Shown here: positions 1-8,524 of the stretch, piece after piece | How the letters are laid out: each line of letters opens with the position of its first letter | How positions within the stretch are numbered: position 1 is the stretch's first letter | Assembly: GCF_039830095.1 (NCBI RefSeq) | Contig: NZ_CP142435.1 | Span: forward strand, 744,001-808,000 | Origin: Dolosigranulum savutiense | Lineage (GTDB): Bacteria; Bacillota; Bacilli; Lactobacillales; Carnobacteriaceae_A | Reading direction: 5' to 3' | DNA: 64,000 bases | Position numbers and translations under genes: made by a program | Notes under the pieces: model-generated | Databases searched by the model: none | What the model saw: the letters and a program-made list of their open reading frames with translations, nothing else | Told to the model about the DNA's origin: nothing

Positions 1-1065
1 CACTTGCCACTCATCAAGGACTTGTCTATCATCCGGCAGATGACCACTCACATCCACCGCTGAACGCAAACGGTACTCAGCATTCTCATAAGCCGTCTGA
101 ATCTTCTGCAAATTCACCCGTGCTTCTTCAATCGCTGCCTCTGAATAGTTAATTGGCTTACGATAATGAGCCGTCGCAAGTAAGAAGCGCAACACTTGCC
201 CATCGAAGTGCTCCAACAAGTCACGCAATAGCTTAAAATTCCCCAGCGACTTGCTCATCTTCTCTGAATCCATCGTCACAAACCCATTATGCAACCAATA
301 ATTGGCAAATGATTGCCCCGTCTTCGCCTCCGTCTGAGCAATTTCATTCTCATGATGAGGGAACTGCAAATCTTGCCCACCTGCATGAATATCAATGGTA
401 TCACCTAACTCGCGTGTCGCCATGACAGAACATTCAATATGCCAACCTGGGCGTCCTTTGCCCCACGGAGAATCCCAAGACAACTCGCCGTCCTTAGCTG
501 TCTTCCAAAGCGCAAAATCAAGCGGATCTTCTTTCAGCTGGCTGTCAGCTTCATCTAACCGCTCACTCGCTCCAGCTAACAACTCATCAACTGAAATCCC
601 GCTGAGCTTCCCATATGATTCAAATTCACGGGTCTTGAAATACACATCCCCACCGGACTCATACGCATAACCTCGCTCGATTAACGCTTCATTGAACGCA
701 ATAATTTCATCAATATTGTCAGTCACAGTTGGATGAACATCTGCTTGGGCAACATTCAGCGCTCCCGTATCGTCATGATACGCCTGAATGAACCGCTCTG
801 CCAATGTTCTCGGCTCTTCACCCGTCTCACGTGCAGCCCGTAAAATCTTATCATCCACATCCGTGAAATTACTAACATAACGAACTGCATAACCCCGGAA
901 CTCCAAGTACTTCCGAATCGTATCGAACGCTACCGCTGCCCGCGCATTCCCGATATGAATATAATTATACACAGTCGGTCCGCACACATACATCCGCACC
1001 CGTCCTGGCTCAATCGGCACGAACTCCTCCAACTGTCGACTTAATGTATTATATACCTTCACCAC
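1..1065 (-). CDS. cysS: Cysteinyl-tRNA synthetase, 3' end cut by the window edge
   Basis: Charges tRNA-Cys with cysteine in the cytoplasm. The reverse strand opens with a GTG-GTG pair (1065/1062) behind a GGAGAT ribosome site about 10 nt upstream and reads [14 protein letters not shown], then the class I motif [16 protein letters not shown] (first zinc Cys and HIGH-like box), GWHIECSVM (zinc/adenylate region) and EKMSKSLGN (KMSKS loop). About 355 residues are visible; family members are about 460-470, so roughly the last quarter (anticodon-binding helix bundle) lies to the left of position 1. It has no open reading frame problems. In many Firmicutes cysS follows gltX directly; here gltX ends at 43106, so about 42 kb separates them. 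Confidence 0.97.
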   Translation of the reverse strand, partial: MVKVYNTLSRQLEEFVPIEPGRVRMYVCGPTVYNYIHIGNARAAVAFDTIRKYLEFRGYAVRYVSNFTDVDDKILRAARETGEEPRTLAERFIQAYHDDTGALNVAQADVHPTVTDNIDEIIAFNEALIERGYAYESGGDVYFKTREFESYGKLSGISVDELLAGASERLDEADSQLKEDPLDFALWKTAKDGELSWDSPWGKGRPGWHIECSVMATRELGDTIDIHAGGQDLQFPHHENEIAQTEAKTGQSFANYWLHNGFVTMDSEKMSKSLGNFKLLRDLLEHFDGQVLRFLLATAHYRKPINYSEAAIEEARVNLQKIQTAYENAEYRLRSAVDVSGHLPDDRQVLDEWQV

Positions 1066-1107
1066 AATTCCCCCAATCTCCTTTTCATTATATCACAACC
1101 CCACCTG

Positions 1108-1275
1108 TTGAGAAAGAACCAGCTTGCACTCACTGCTATGCTTACTCTACTTCTTACTACAACAATTATAGCAACATTTTTCTTAAGCATACTCAGCAAT
1201 CTACTCACGGGGTTAAATGCTATAGTTGGCGGGAATAAATTATCTGAATTGCAAGAAGAGATGCAATTCAGATAA
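1108..1275 (+). CDS. Possible 55-residue membrane mini-protein
   Basis: A short plus-strand frame starting at TTG (1108) or ATG (1138, 45 residues). It has a basic start, a Leu/Thr-rich hydrophobic stretch (about residues 6-32) and a charged tail KLSELQEEMQFR. No ribosome site is evident before either start, and the last 12 codons coincide with a perfect hairpin (1239-1276), so this may be chance coding. No family recognised. Confidence 0.2.
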   Translation: MRKNQLALTAMLTLLLTTTIIATFFLSILSNLLTGLNAIVGGNKLSELQEEMQFR

Positions 1276-1276
1276 T
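1239..1276. terminator. 15-bp perfect inverted repeat
   Basis: ATTATCTGAATTGCA and its exact complement are separated by 8 nt. There is no strong T run on either side, so it could be an attenuating hairpin or RNA-end protector rather than a classical terminator. It lies between the CPBP protease gene (ending at 1336 on the minus strand) and cysS. Confidence 0.5.
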
Positions 1277-1335
1277 CATATGTTTTGTTGTATTTAATTT
1301 GACAATGAAGGAAACCCATATTCTGTGCAATTTAA

Positions 1336-2031
1336 TTATTGATACTGATACCAACGAATTACTAATACAGAAGTGTTGATTAACACATGTGCAATCATAG
1401 CGGGATAAATCGATTTGCTCTTCAATGTTAATATAGATAACCCTATCCCTGTTATAAAACTTTGAGAGATGATATCACCGTGAAACCAAGCAAATACAAC
1501 AGAAGTCCCAAGTATAGCTATCCATTGGGGAATATCTTCTTCAACTAATTGACCTAGAAAGCCTAATCTAAACGTCATTTCTTCTAGAATGGGTTTGAAA
1601 ATCAACGAATTGAGCCCTGTTATACCGGCTGCAAACATGCCTTCCTCAAAAAAGAAACGATCCTGGATAATACGCGAAGATTCTTGAGGTCCACCTGCAA
1701 TGTGTTGTTTCACATATAGAAATACAAGTGATAGTACAAATATAATGACATATCCCCCAATACCATAACCCCATATTTTTTTACTAAACACTGAATGATC
1801 CATATACGTATCATTGACTGAACGATTCCACCGCTTCAACAACCAAAACATAATGATAAATGCGATAATTGTATAAGCTAACTTTATAATATTAGCAGTA
1901 GTTCCTTCCGGGAAAGTTGGAAATAAACGTTCCGCAAATGCCCCCAATGAAACAAAATGTATTAAAATCATAAACAGCAACGATAATGCAATTATTTTAA
2001 TAATAGTTAGACTTTTCTTGATAAACTCCAT
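1336..2031 (-). CDS. CPBP-family intramembrane protease
   Basis: CPBP (CAAX protease / bacteriocin-processing, Abi) membrane protein, 231 aa with about six to seven membrane segments. The three signature motifs are present: LEEMTFR (paired Glu plus Arg), FAWFH and HVLIN. Members process prenylated or secreted peptides or give immunity to bacteriocins. It is a paralogue of the protease at 51711-52421: both contain WLLKxWN, WGYGIGGYV/WVYGIGGYV and PILEE. A 22-bp-period direct repeat (2137-2167) of the type found before the pheromone genes at 49-54 kb lies about 105 bp upstream, so it probably belongs to the same LytTR-controlled regulon although it is 48 kb away. The substrate is unknown. Confidence 0.9.
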   Translation of the reverse strand: MEFIKKSLTIIKIIALSLLFMILIHFVSLGAFAERLFPTFPEGTTANIIKLAYTIIAFIIMFWLLKRWNRSVNDTYMDHSVFSKKIWGYGIGGYVIIFVLSLVFLYVKQHIAGGPQESSRIIQDRFFFEEGMFAAGITGLNSLIFKPILEEMTFRLGFLGQLVEEDIPQWIAILGTSVVFAWFHGDIISQSFITGIGLSILTLKSKSIYPAMIAHVLINTSVLVIRWYQYQ

Positions 2032-2136
2032 CTGTATAGCTCCTTTGTATAATTATTTTTATTGTCAAATTTAAACCCGTTCTATTTCTCTGATATATTC
2101 ATTCTGCCATATATTTTGAATTTTTGGGACAATTTA

Positions 2137-2167
2137 CCGTGAATTGCCTGTTTTCAATCCGTGAATA
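2137..2167 (-). promoter_or_regulatory. Putative LytTR-type direct repeat upstream of CPBP gene
   Basis: Two copies of CCGTGAAT (2137 and 2159) start exactly 22 bp apart, i.e. two helical turns. Read toward the CPBP gene they become TTCACGG-N15-TTCACGG. The arrangement matches repeats at 49262, 49317, 52494, 54595, 54650, 58471, 58526 and 59244. LytTR regulators of the ComE/AgrA kind bind about 9-bp direct repeats with this period. Confidence 0.65.
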
Positions 2168-2396
2168 CTAGAAGATTTTCGTGAGAGCCCTTAATTTATA
2201 TCTATTATCTGTAGTCACCATCATATTGCTCGCATTTTAAGAGAATTGATAGATTGTTCAACTTTTCACTTTCATAAGCAGCAGCGTTTCACTGTATTCA
2301 TATTTTTAAAAATCTTTATTATGACAATACAATAATAATTAGTAATATCACTTGCTCTTGTAAGTGTTTTTACTGTAAGATGAATGCGTGAGGTAG

Positions 2397-2720
2397 AAAC
2401 AAGCCCACCACATTGCTGAGGGTATTAAAGTCATCTACAATGAAGATAATCGAGCCGATCACCTGCGCACTGCGATGCATCGCCGAGATTTTGTCTCATG
2501 TATGGCAGGGGAAATTATTGGTTTGCTTCCCGGATCCCAAATTATTGACATTTATAATTTGTTCACCAATGATTTATGATCATTGATAGTAAATGAAGCT
2601 TGGAATCAAGTAGCCAATATTTTAGCTGACTTACTTATTGATGCTGGACTCTGCTTCTCTGTTAGTCGAATAGTAGCTGAATTGGGTGTCGGCGCAGCAA
2701 ACTGTGTATTTTTTGAATAA
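2397..2720 (+). pseudogene. Degenerate reading frame with an in-frame TGA
   Basis: One frame stays coherent from 2397 to the TAA at 2718 except for a TGA at 2577. The first half contains HHIAEGIKVIYNEDNRADH and the second half NEAWNQVANILADLLIDAG. It has no start codon near the left edge. It looks like the 3' part of a disrupted gene. I do not recognise the family. If TGA were mutated from TGG the product would read through as one domain of about 107 residues. Confidence 0.4.
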
Positions 2721-2779
2721 TTAACCCGTCCATTCTCCCTTGTATACTACCTTTTATTAAATAATATAAATTGGAAGTG

Positions 2780-3331
2780 ATGACAATCGAACAATTTTTC
2801 TACGACTCAACAATTGAAAACATCATTTTATTAATTGGGCTTTTCGGCCCCCTTATTCATGTAGTGCGAACCGTACACCGAATTAATCAAATAACTGTCT
2901 CTGGAAAACCTAGTCAATGGAAGCGCCGTTTGAATATTGGATATAGTATTTTTGCTGGAATCGTTGGTGTAGTCTATGCAGTCCTCCAGAAAAATTACTG
3001 GGAATTATTACTAGGTCTAGTTATTGTAGTCATTGTTGGCCGATGTATCTCTGTATTTAGTTATGGTTTCTCTAGACATGGTGTTTACTACGAATCAAAA
3101 GTACTTTTCCCATCATATGGTTCAAAAGGTTATTTTTTCCCAATACGGAGCATTCAATTTGAAAGATTTGATAAAATCACTGAGTTGGGTGATTACTCGC
3201 TGATTAAAGAACAGGATAAATTGGTATTTAAGTTCCATGACCACTTTAAAGAAAATGAATTGATTTTTGATCCAAAAGATAAAGAAAAAATTGAACGTAT
3301 TTTATCAAATCACAACATGATCGATGCATAA
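2780..3331 (+). CDS. Membrane protein with C-terminal soluble domain, unknown function
   Basis: About 183 aa. The N-terminal half has three hydrophobic stretches (roughly residues 12-27, 55-72 and 76-96), and the C-terminal about 85 residues are soluble and beta-rich (KGYFFPIRSIQFERFDKI), reminiscent of the PH-like tails on DUF5673/YcxB-type membrane proteins, though I cannot confirm that. The ATG at 2780 has GGAAG just upstream with tight spacing; a TTG at 2771 is an alternative start. It is monocistronic, followed by a clear terminator. The function is unknown. Confidence 0.65.
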   Translation: MTIEQFFYDSTIENIILLIGLFGPLIHVVRTVHRINQITVSGKPSQWKRRLNIGYSIFAGIVGVVYAVLQKNYWELLLGLVIVVIVGRCISVFSYGFSRHGVYYESKVLFPSYGSKGYFFPIRSIQFERFDKITELGDYSLIKEQDKLVFKFHDHFKENELIFDPKDKEKIERILSNHNMIDA

Positions 3332-3339
3332 TAAATATT

Positions 3340-3377
3340 GCCCAAGAACTTCTAATGAGAAAGTCTTGGGCATTTTT
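3340..3377 (+). terminator. Rho-independent terminator
   Basis: GCCCAAGA pairs with TCTTGGGC, followed by ATTTTTC, just after the stop of the gene ending at 3331. A second small hairpin (AAAGCACCTAGC / GCTAGATGCTTT) follows at about 3384-3412. Confidence 0.8.
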
Positions 3378-3500
3378 CATATAAAAGCACCTAGCTTTTT
3401 GCTAGATGCTTTGTAGATGGTGGTAAAAATAATCGAGTAGGCGGCTAGCATGAATGTCACTACATTTTTCACTTAATAATACACCATGATGAATAATATA

Positions 3501-3704
3501 TTAATCATCTGATTTTCTTTTATAATAATCCCATAGACTTATAAAAAAGTAATACAATAGTAATGGGATAAGTAAATCTACCAAATCATTCCAAGTGCCT
3601 TTTCGAATCAAAAACACCCAAGTAATAGATCCAAATATCCACCAAAACGGCAAACCTATATAATGTGTTTTGAAATTGTTTTTATCTATTCTCATAAAGC
3701 ACAT
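3501..3704 (-). CDS. Small membrane protein, 67 aa
   Basis: Contains two hydrophobic stretches (GLPFWWIFGSITWVFLI and LVDLLIPLLLYYFFISLW) and a basic tail. An AGGGGG ribosome site lies 3-4 nt before the ATG at 3704; a second in-frame ATG lies at 3695. There is no recognisable family. It sits among other minus-strand small membrane genes, possibly immunity-type proteins. Confidence 0.5.
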   Translation of the reverse strand: MCFMRIDKNNFKTHYIGLPFWWIFGSITWVFLIRKGTWNDLVDLLIPLLLYYFFISLWDYYKRKSDD

Positions 3705-3911
3705 TTTCCCCCTATAAATTCATACAACTGCTAACAACACCTTTATCAGTCAGATACAAGCGTGGAAAACAGCTCCTCCTCTCTTATTGTGCTATTATTC
3801 TCAGTGAATCCACTACAATTTCATTTTATATTATAATCCACCTTTAAAAATATAAACCCCATATGATTATTCGATTGACTAAAGGCACTCCGTGTTCGGA
3901 ATGGCTTATCA

Positions 3912-4106
3912 TCATTCATCGAAGAACTTTTTATATCCCCAAAATAGCAGCCCAATCACAACAACCACTCCTACTACCACGATGGCAGTTTCTCCATAAG
4001 TTGAGACTCCAAATAATGACCCGCTATATCTGAGAAGCGTCAACAATACCATCGCAATAATGAATACCCAAAATATCGGTGGTCTTTTTTTATTCATAGT
4101 TTTCAT
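3912..4106 (-). CDS. Small two-segment membrane protein, 64 aa
   Basis: Starts MKTMNKKRPPIFW, then two membrane helices (about residues 12-30 and 40-57) and a charged end YKKFFDE. Its start overlaps the 3' end of the upstream gene (4090-4578) by 17 bp, so the two are probably translated as a pair. It has no family match that I know; it could be a membrane partner of the upstream soluble protein. Confidence 0.6.
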   Translation of the reverse strand: MKTMNKKRPPIFWVFIIAMVLLTLLRYSGSLFGVSTYGETAIVVVGVVVVIGLLFWGYKKFFDE

Positions 4107-4578
4107 CCTCCAATAGCCCCATAAATCTACACTCTCTTAAATATCGCAAGTTCTTGCGAGGATAACGTATTTTTTCCGATCCAGTCAATTTTTTAATGGC
4201 TTTATCTATAAGCTTTGAACTCCACCAATCACTTAAATAAAAGTAAACAGCTTCTTGTTGATAGACAAACGACACACAATAATAGCCATACCGCCTAGTG
4301 AACGAAAAATGGTGGATAGCTTCATGGTCAATGGCTTCTAAATTCACACGGGTAAATTCGTGCTGTTCATTTTGGGTCAACAGTATGACCTGACTGGACG
4401 TAAAGACTAAAAAGTACGTATCGAGTAACAAATGTCTTAACTGCCAAGAAAAAGCAACGATCGCATGAAAACTTGGTCGATATCCCTTCTCCATTCTGAC
4501 ATAATTGTGATTTATCTCAATATTCTCTCGACGAAGAAATCTCTCTAATTGTGCTGCTTCTTCTATTGTCCAATGCAT
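4090..4578 (-). CDS. Uncharacterised protein, paralogue of 33727-34149
   Basis: 162 aa, soluble, without a signal peptide. Shared with the protein at 33727-34149: an N-terminal acidic helix, NHNY followed by a basic segment, YFLVFTSSQVILL (YYLVFTDDYLIMM in the paralogue), GYYCVSFVYQQEAVYFYL (GYYIYFVYNEESYYLYI) and the ending RNLRYLRECRFMGLL (RNFRWLKEENFKGLL). The alternating hydrophobic beta pattern suggests a PH-like or SMI1-like small fold, but that is inference. Both copies neighbour small membrane or exporter genes, as immunity proteins of polymorphic toxins often do. The function is unknown. Confidence 0.7.
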   Translation of the reverse strand: MHWTIEEAAQLERFLRRENIEINHNYVRMEKGYRPSFHAIVAFSWQLRHLLLDTYFLVFTSSQVILLTQNEQHEFTRVNLEAIDHEAIHHFSFTRRYGYYCVSFVYQQEAVYFYLSDWWSSKLIDKAIKKLTGSEKIRYPRKNLRYLRECRFMGLLEDENYE

Positions 4579-4581
4579 GAT

Positions 4582-4674
4582 TTAATCTAATCCACACGAT
4601 ACTAACGCAACCGCCGCATTGGTTACGATACTGACATTCAATATCATTGACATAATAATCAACAATTTCTTCAT
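4582..4674 (-). CDS. 30-residue hydrophobic peptide with lipobox-like end
   Basis: A consensus AGGAGG lies 6 nt before an ATG at 4674. The 30-residue product begins MKKLLIIMSMIL and ends VALVSCGLD. The basic start, hydrophobic core and L-V-S-C motif make it look like a lipoprotein signal peptide with only a four-residue tail after the Cys, as in peptide pheromones liberated from lipoprotein leaders. The stop lies 3 bp before the next gene's start (4578), so the peptide and the 4090-4578 / 3912-4106 genes look like one operon. It could instead be a small membrane toxin or a translation-coupling leader. Confidence 0.6.
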   Translation of the reverse strand: MKKLLIIMSMILNVSIVTNAAVALVSCGLD

Positions 4675-4883
4675 TAAAAATCCTCCTCATGAATTGTAAC
4701 TTGTCGCACCACAAATCTAAATCTCTTACTCTCCCTTCTTATTTTAATCTCAGATACAGTTTATCACATATATAAATCGTTTTTAAATTGGTTTTTGCTT
4801 ATATTTTGACTGTATACATAACAACAAAACAGCACCTCCAAACCAGAAGATAATCTAGTCCAGACATGCTGTAGTCGTCTTGC

Positions 4884-5840
4884 TTAGTCAATCATTATAT
4901 TTTTCTCTTCACCTTTTAGATAACTAATCGTCGTGTCGAAGACGATTTCGGCACGGTTAGTCATCGCTTCATCAGTCAGGTAGGCGACGTGCGGGGTTAA
5001 GATCGCGTTCTTAGCAGACAACAGCGGATAATCGCTTGGTAGCGGCGGTTCCATATCGAAGACGTCAAGTCCAGCTCCAGCAATCTTCTCTTCATTCAAC
5101 AGTTCTGCCAGTGCTTCGTTGTCGACGATTGGCCCACGTGCACAGTTAATTAAGATGGCATCTTCTTGCATTAATGCAAGTTTCTCGTGGGAAATCAATC
5201 CTCGCGTTTGCTCGTTATTCGGCACATGAATGGTGATAATATCACTGCGCTTCATTAGCTCATCTAGGGCAACGTATTCAATGCCCAACTCTTTCGCGCG
5301 ATCACGCTCACTACGGCTATAGGCAATTAAATTCACCCCAAATGCTTTAAATAACTCCGCTGTCTTCAGGCCAATATTGCCCGTACCGATAATGCCGACC
5401 GTCTTCCCGTGCAGTTCACGTCCTTGGACTTGTCCAGGAAACTTGTCACTACGGATAGCTTGATTCCCCCTAGAAATCTGTCGGTACACATCCAAGGTTA
5501 AGCCAATGACTAATTCAGCCACGGATTGATCAGAATACCCGGCTGCATTCGCAATCTGAATCCCCAACTCCTTAGCAGTCTTCTGGTCAACATGATCAAT
5601 ACCGGTGAAGGCGACATTAATTAACTTCAAGTTTTTCGCATGCTCGAACGCTTCTCTCGGGTACGGATTATTGGCAATCATGACAATATCTGCATCTTCA
5701 CTGCGCCGAGCTAATTCATCACGGTCCGTCGTCTTCTCCGGGTAATAGATAAATTCATGTCCAAGGTCTTCAATCGGTTGAGCTAATTCGTCAATAAGGT
5801 CCTTGCTTACATTCAATGGTTCTAATAAAGCAACTTTCAT
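4884..5840 (-). CDS. D-isomer 2-hydroxyacid dehydrogenase
   Basis: NAD(P)-dependent oxidoreductase of the SerA/hydroxypyruvate reductase/D-lactate dehydrogenase superfamily, 318 aa, cytoplasmic. Rossmann motif GIIGTGNIGLKTAELF at about residues 147-162. The catalytic Arg is in INCARGPIVD, the Glu in the AGAGLDVFDMEPP region and the His in LTPHVAYLTDEA. The length is typical for two-domain members without an ACT domain, so it is less likely to be an allosteric SerA. The exact substrate cannot be read from sequence. It lies 18 bp downstream of folK on the same strand and is probably co-transcribed. Confidence 0.9.
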   Translation of the reverse strand: MKVALLEPLNVSKDLIDELAQPIEDLGHEFIYYPEKTTDRDELARRSEDADIVMIANNPYPREAFEHAKNLKLINVAFTGIDHVDQKTAKELGIQIANAAGYSDQSVAELVIGLTLDVYRQISRGNQAIRSDKFPGQVQGRELHGKTVGIIGTGNIGLKTAELFKAFGVNLIAYSRSERDRAKELGIEYVALDELMKRSDIITIHVPNNEQTRGLISHEKLALMQEDAILINCARGPIVDNEALAELLNEEKIAGAGLDVFDMEPPLPSDYPLLSAKNAILTPHVAYLTDEAMTNRAEIVFDTTISYLKGEEKNIMID

Positions 5841-5858
5841 GCTATCCTCTCCTTTATT

Positions 5859-6374
5859 CTAATGATCGTATAAGTCGTCTAATTGACCCATCCGATGAAC
5901 ATCTGCCAGCTCACTACCAGCTAATTGGTTGGTTAAGTCTTGGACGGTCTGGTCTAGACCGGGAATCATCAACTCTCCTGCAATCTCACAGAGCGGCACT
6001 AAGACGAAGGCCCGCTCCTGCATGCGCGGATGGGGTACAATCAATGTCTCATTATTGATCTGTTGTTGACCGTACACCAAGATGTCCAAGTCAATCGTGC
6101 GTGGCCCATTCTTAATGGTCCGAACGCGCCCCAATGCCTGTTCAATCTCATGCAGAACATGCAATAAATCGCTCGGTGATAAGGTTGTCTGCAATGTAGC
6201 CACCATATTATAAAAATCATCTTGAGCTGTATAGCCTTTCGGGGCGGTGTTGTAGACGTTGGATGTTTTGGCGACGATAATACTCGGGTGTGCCTTTAGT
6301 TTCTCAATGGCTTGCAATAAGTAACTTGCCTTGGGTTGAATATTGCTCCCAAGTGCGATGTAGACGGTATGCAT
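5859..6374 (-). CDS. folK: 2-amino-4-hydroxy-6-hydroxymethyldihydropteridine diphosphokinase
   Basis: HPPK transfers pyrophosphate from ATP to 6-hydroxymethyl-dihydropterin in folate synthesis. 171 aa, the usual size. It starts VYIALGSNIQPK (family signature), has KTSNVYNTAPKGY in the pterin loop, and the strongly conserved NGPRTIDLDIL plus VPHPRMQERAFVL. The other folate genes of the window (folB, folE, folC) are 31 kb away at 37.6-39.9 kb on the same strand; in relatives these genes usually form one cluster, so the operon looks broken by inserted DNA. folP is not in the window. Confidence 0.96.
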   Translation of the reverse strand: MHTVYIALGSNIQPKASYLLQAIEKLKAHPSIIVAKTSNVYNTAPKGYTAQDDFYNMVATLQTTLSPSDLLHVLHEIEQALGRVRTIKNGPRTIDLDILVYGQQQINNETLIVPHPRMQERAFVLVPLCEIAGELMIPGLDQTVQDLTNQLAGSELADVHRMGQLDDLYDH

Positions 6375-6542
6375 AGTGAACCAACTCTCTGTATAATCTC
6401 ACACTCATTTTACCACTGCCACCTGCCTATTGAAAATAAAACGTTTGCGTGGTTAATTTGCTTAAACCGCTTTAAATCTGTAGTATAATTTGTGTGAGCC
6501 TTATTAACTGTCCACATTGGCTACATCCTAAGAGAGATTTTC

Positions 6543-6659
6543 ATGAAGACGCTAATGAGCTTATCTTTGAATAGTTTATTACTATCTAATTCAGTTCAAA
6601 CCGTTGTCCTTGCTAACGAGAGTGATACCTATATTCATACGGAGAAAACTTCACCATAA
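6543..6659 (+). pseudogene. Fragment of a secreted-protein gene (signal peptide only)
   Basis: An ATG at 6543 behind AGAGAG encodes MKTLMSLSLNSLLLSNS, then a plausible signal-peptidase site near VVLANES and a stop at 6657. Only 38 residues remain: a signal peptide without a domain. The rest of 6375-6972 shows no coding frame and only the hairpin at 6844. Probably the 5' remnant of a truncated exported protein, although a secreted mini-peptide is possible. Confidence 0.35.
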
Positions 6660-6843
6660 CTATGACTCCGAAAAAAACCAGTAATTATCCAAAAATTTAT
6701 AGAACTAATTTATAGAACTATTGAACGAATTTAAGAGAAATCTATTATGGTCTTTTCCTTCAAGTTCAAAAAACATTCTATCGAACTCAAGCAAAAATTA
6801 GCTAGCCTGCTTCTGAAACCACTATAATTTTTACATTAAACAA

Positions 6844-6890
6844 ACTCCCCGTGAAAACTGTCTGTGACAGTGTTTTACGGGGAGTATTTT
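6844..6890. terminator. Strong stem-loop, likely bidirectional terminator
   Basis: ACTCCCCGTGAAAACTGTC pairs almost completely with GACAGTGTTTTACGGGGAGT; TATTTT follows on the plus side and TTTGTTT on the minus side. It would end the minus-strand ABC operon 6972-9807. Confidence 0.75.
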
Positions 6891-6971
6891 GGTATCGTTA
6901 TTCTGTCCAGCAACTCCAACTATATTCATAGCTTCATCAGATAACTACTGCAAGCTCACTTAGCTTCCTGG

Positions 6972-7733
6972 CTAATATTCGATTTTTACAAATCGGCTCT
7001 TCGCATTCATGTAGAGGATAATGGTGTACAGTACGAACAATCCGATTACGATCGAGATAGCGGTGGTGAAGGTGATCTGGCCACTGTAGAAGAGGGTCTT
7101 GTAGCTATTGGGGAAGATGTAGCGTAAGGTGTCTAATTTCGCTGCGAGTTCTGCTAGCAGGGAGAAAAAGACGGTGCCCATAATCGTGATGCCTGGCGAA
7201 AAGTATAGCGATAAATTGATGGCTACTAGAATAATGATGATATCAATAGCGATGGCTGCGATTAACTCGATTATCAGATAAGACCAGGCCGATGCTCCTG
7301 TCGGGATAAGTGCTCCCGAAGAGCCGATAGTAGGGACGATATAAAAATAATAGGTGATAATGGTGGCCATAGCGAGTATCAACATATACACACCGTACAC
7401 GCCTAGCAAGGCTGTGACTTTACCGGTGAATACTTTCTTGCGATTGATATCCTTGAATAAAAACAACAACCCATTATTGATCTCTACATAAAATATGGTG
7501 GCTATCACGTAACTGATAATGATCACTGGAGCGAGCATTTGATTCGCACCAACCAGTAGTCTGCTGTAAGCTTCCAGCAATGTCACGTTCGCCAAATTAT
7601 CTAATTGCATAAAATTCACTTGAAACAATTGCCCGATGAAGACAAGTGGTGGATACAGCGCGAATGCTAAATAAAGCCAGACCTCCCACTTCATTAAGTT
7701 ATTTTTTAACAGCACTTGGTTAAATGTTGTCAT
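6972..7733 (-). CDS. ABC-2 type membrane subunit (immunity-type transporter)
   Basis: 253 aa with six hydrophobic stretches, the size and layout of LanE/LanG- or BcrB-like permeases that expel peptide antibiotics. The N-terminal FNQVLLKNNLMKWEVWLY is clearly homologous to LNQVVFHNTLRKKEVWVY of the next gene; both also share FYxEINNGLLFLxKDINRKKV. Last gene of a four-gene minus-strand operon (9807 to 6972) with one ATPase and two related permeases, typical of lantibiotic or bacteriocin self-protection. It has no substrate-defining feature. Confidence 0.85.
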   Translation of the reverse strand: MTTFNQVLLKNNLMKWEVWLYLAFALYPPLVFIGQLFQVNFMQLDNLANVTLLEAYSRLLVGANQMLAPVIIISYVIATIFYVEINNGLLFLFKDINRKKVFTGKVTALLGVYGVYMLILAMATIITYYFYIVPTIGSSGALIPTGASAWSYLIIELIAAIAIDIIIILVAINLSLYFSPGITIMGTVFFSLLAELAAKLDTLRYIFPNSYKTLFYSGQITFTTAISIVIGLFVLYTIILYMNAKSRFVKIEY

Positions 7734-7759
7734 TAGTCATTCTCCTGATTCTATTCACG

Positions 7760-8524
7760 TTAATACTCCACCTTGCTAAATTGCCGATGCAACAAGGTGT
7801 ACGCACTCACGACATACACCACACACAAGAAAACTAGCAGCATAAAACTCATACTAAACGTCATCTGTCCAACATTAAATAGCTCGCGATAACTCATTGG
7901 CGATAAGTAATTCAAGCCATCGACTCGGCTAATAGCTTGCATGAGGAACAGGAAGAAAATCGTCCCCAACACTGTGACACCTGTTGAGAATCGTACAGAT
8001 AAATTAGCTGCTACCAATATCACCACAATGTCTATCCCGAACAGCCCTAACACGCCTAACACGCTATAATACGTCACAGGTGCTACACTACCTAGAAGCG
8101 AAAAGGTGCCACCTTTCATCTGGATAACGAAGAAGTAGTAAACCACTAACGATGAGAGCATGACCAACAATAGATACAACCCATACGTTTTCATCAGCGA
8201 GAACACCTTTGAATTCATAACTTTTTTTCGATTAATATCTTTGTATAAAAATAAAATCCCCTTGTTAATTTCGCCGTAGAACATCGTAGAGGCAATATAG
8301 GCAATGACGATAGCTGGCAGAATCATGCCATCAATAATCCCTAGCGTCGTTCCATAAAAATCAAGAAAGTTCATCTCCGAAAAATCGCCCGTTAAACGCA
8401 AGAATTTCGTGTCCATTAATTCCGTCACAAAAACAAGGAGTGGCAGAAGGGTAAATGCTAGATATACCCATACTTCTTTTTTGCGCAATGTATTATGAAA
8501 TACAACTTGGTTAAGTTTACTCAT
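7760..8524 (-). CDS. ABC-2 type membrane subunit, paralogue of the following gene
   Basis: 254 aa, six predicted membrane helices, same architecture as 6972-7733; the two probably form a heterodimeric channel. Its start overlaps the end of the ATPase gene by 8 bp, implying translational coupling. Shared block FYGEINKGILFLYKDINRKK at about residues 83-102. Probably exports or repels a peptide antibiotic. Confidence 0.85.
   Translation of the reverse strand: MSKLNQVVFHNTLRKKEVWVYLAFTLLPLLVFVTELMDTKFLRLTGDFSEMNFLDFYGTTLGIIDGMILPAIVIAYIASTMFYGEINKGILFLYKDINRKKVMNSKVFSLMKTYGLYLLLVMLSSLVVYYFFVIQMKGGTFSLLGSVAPVTYYSVLGVLGLFGIDIVVILVAANLSVRFSTGVTVLGTIFFLFLMQAISRVDGLNYLSPMSYRELFNVGQMTFSMSFMLLVFLCVVYVVSAYTLLHRQFSKVEY

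Noticed and set aside
395-670. 91-codon plus-strand frame
   Set aside because: Antisense to cysS, without a ribosome site; cysS motifs continue on the other strand.
1059-1319. 86-codon minus-strand frame between CPBP and cysS
   Set aside because: Overlaps the start of cysS, no ribosome site, composition unlike a protein.
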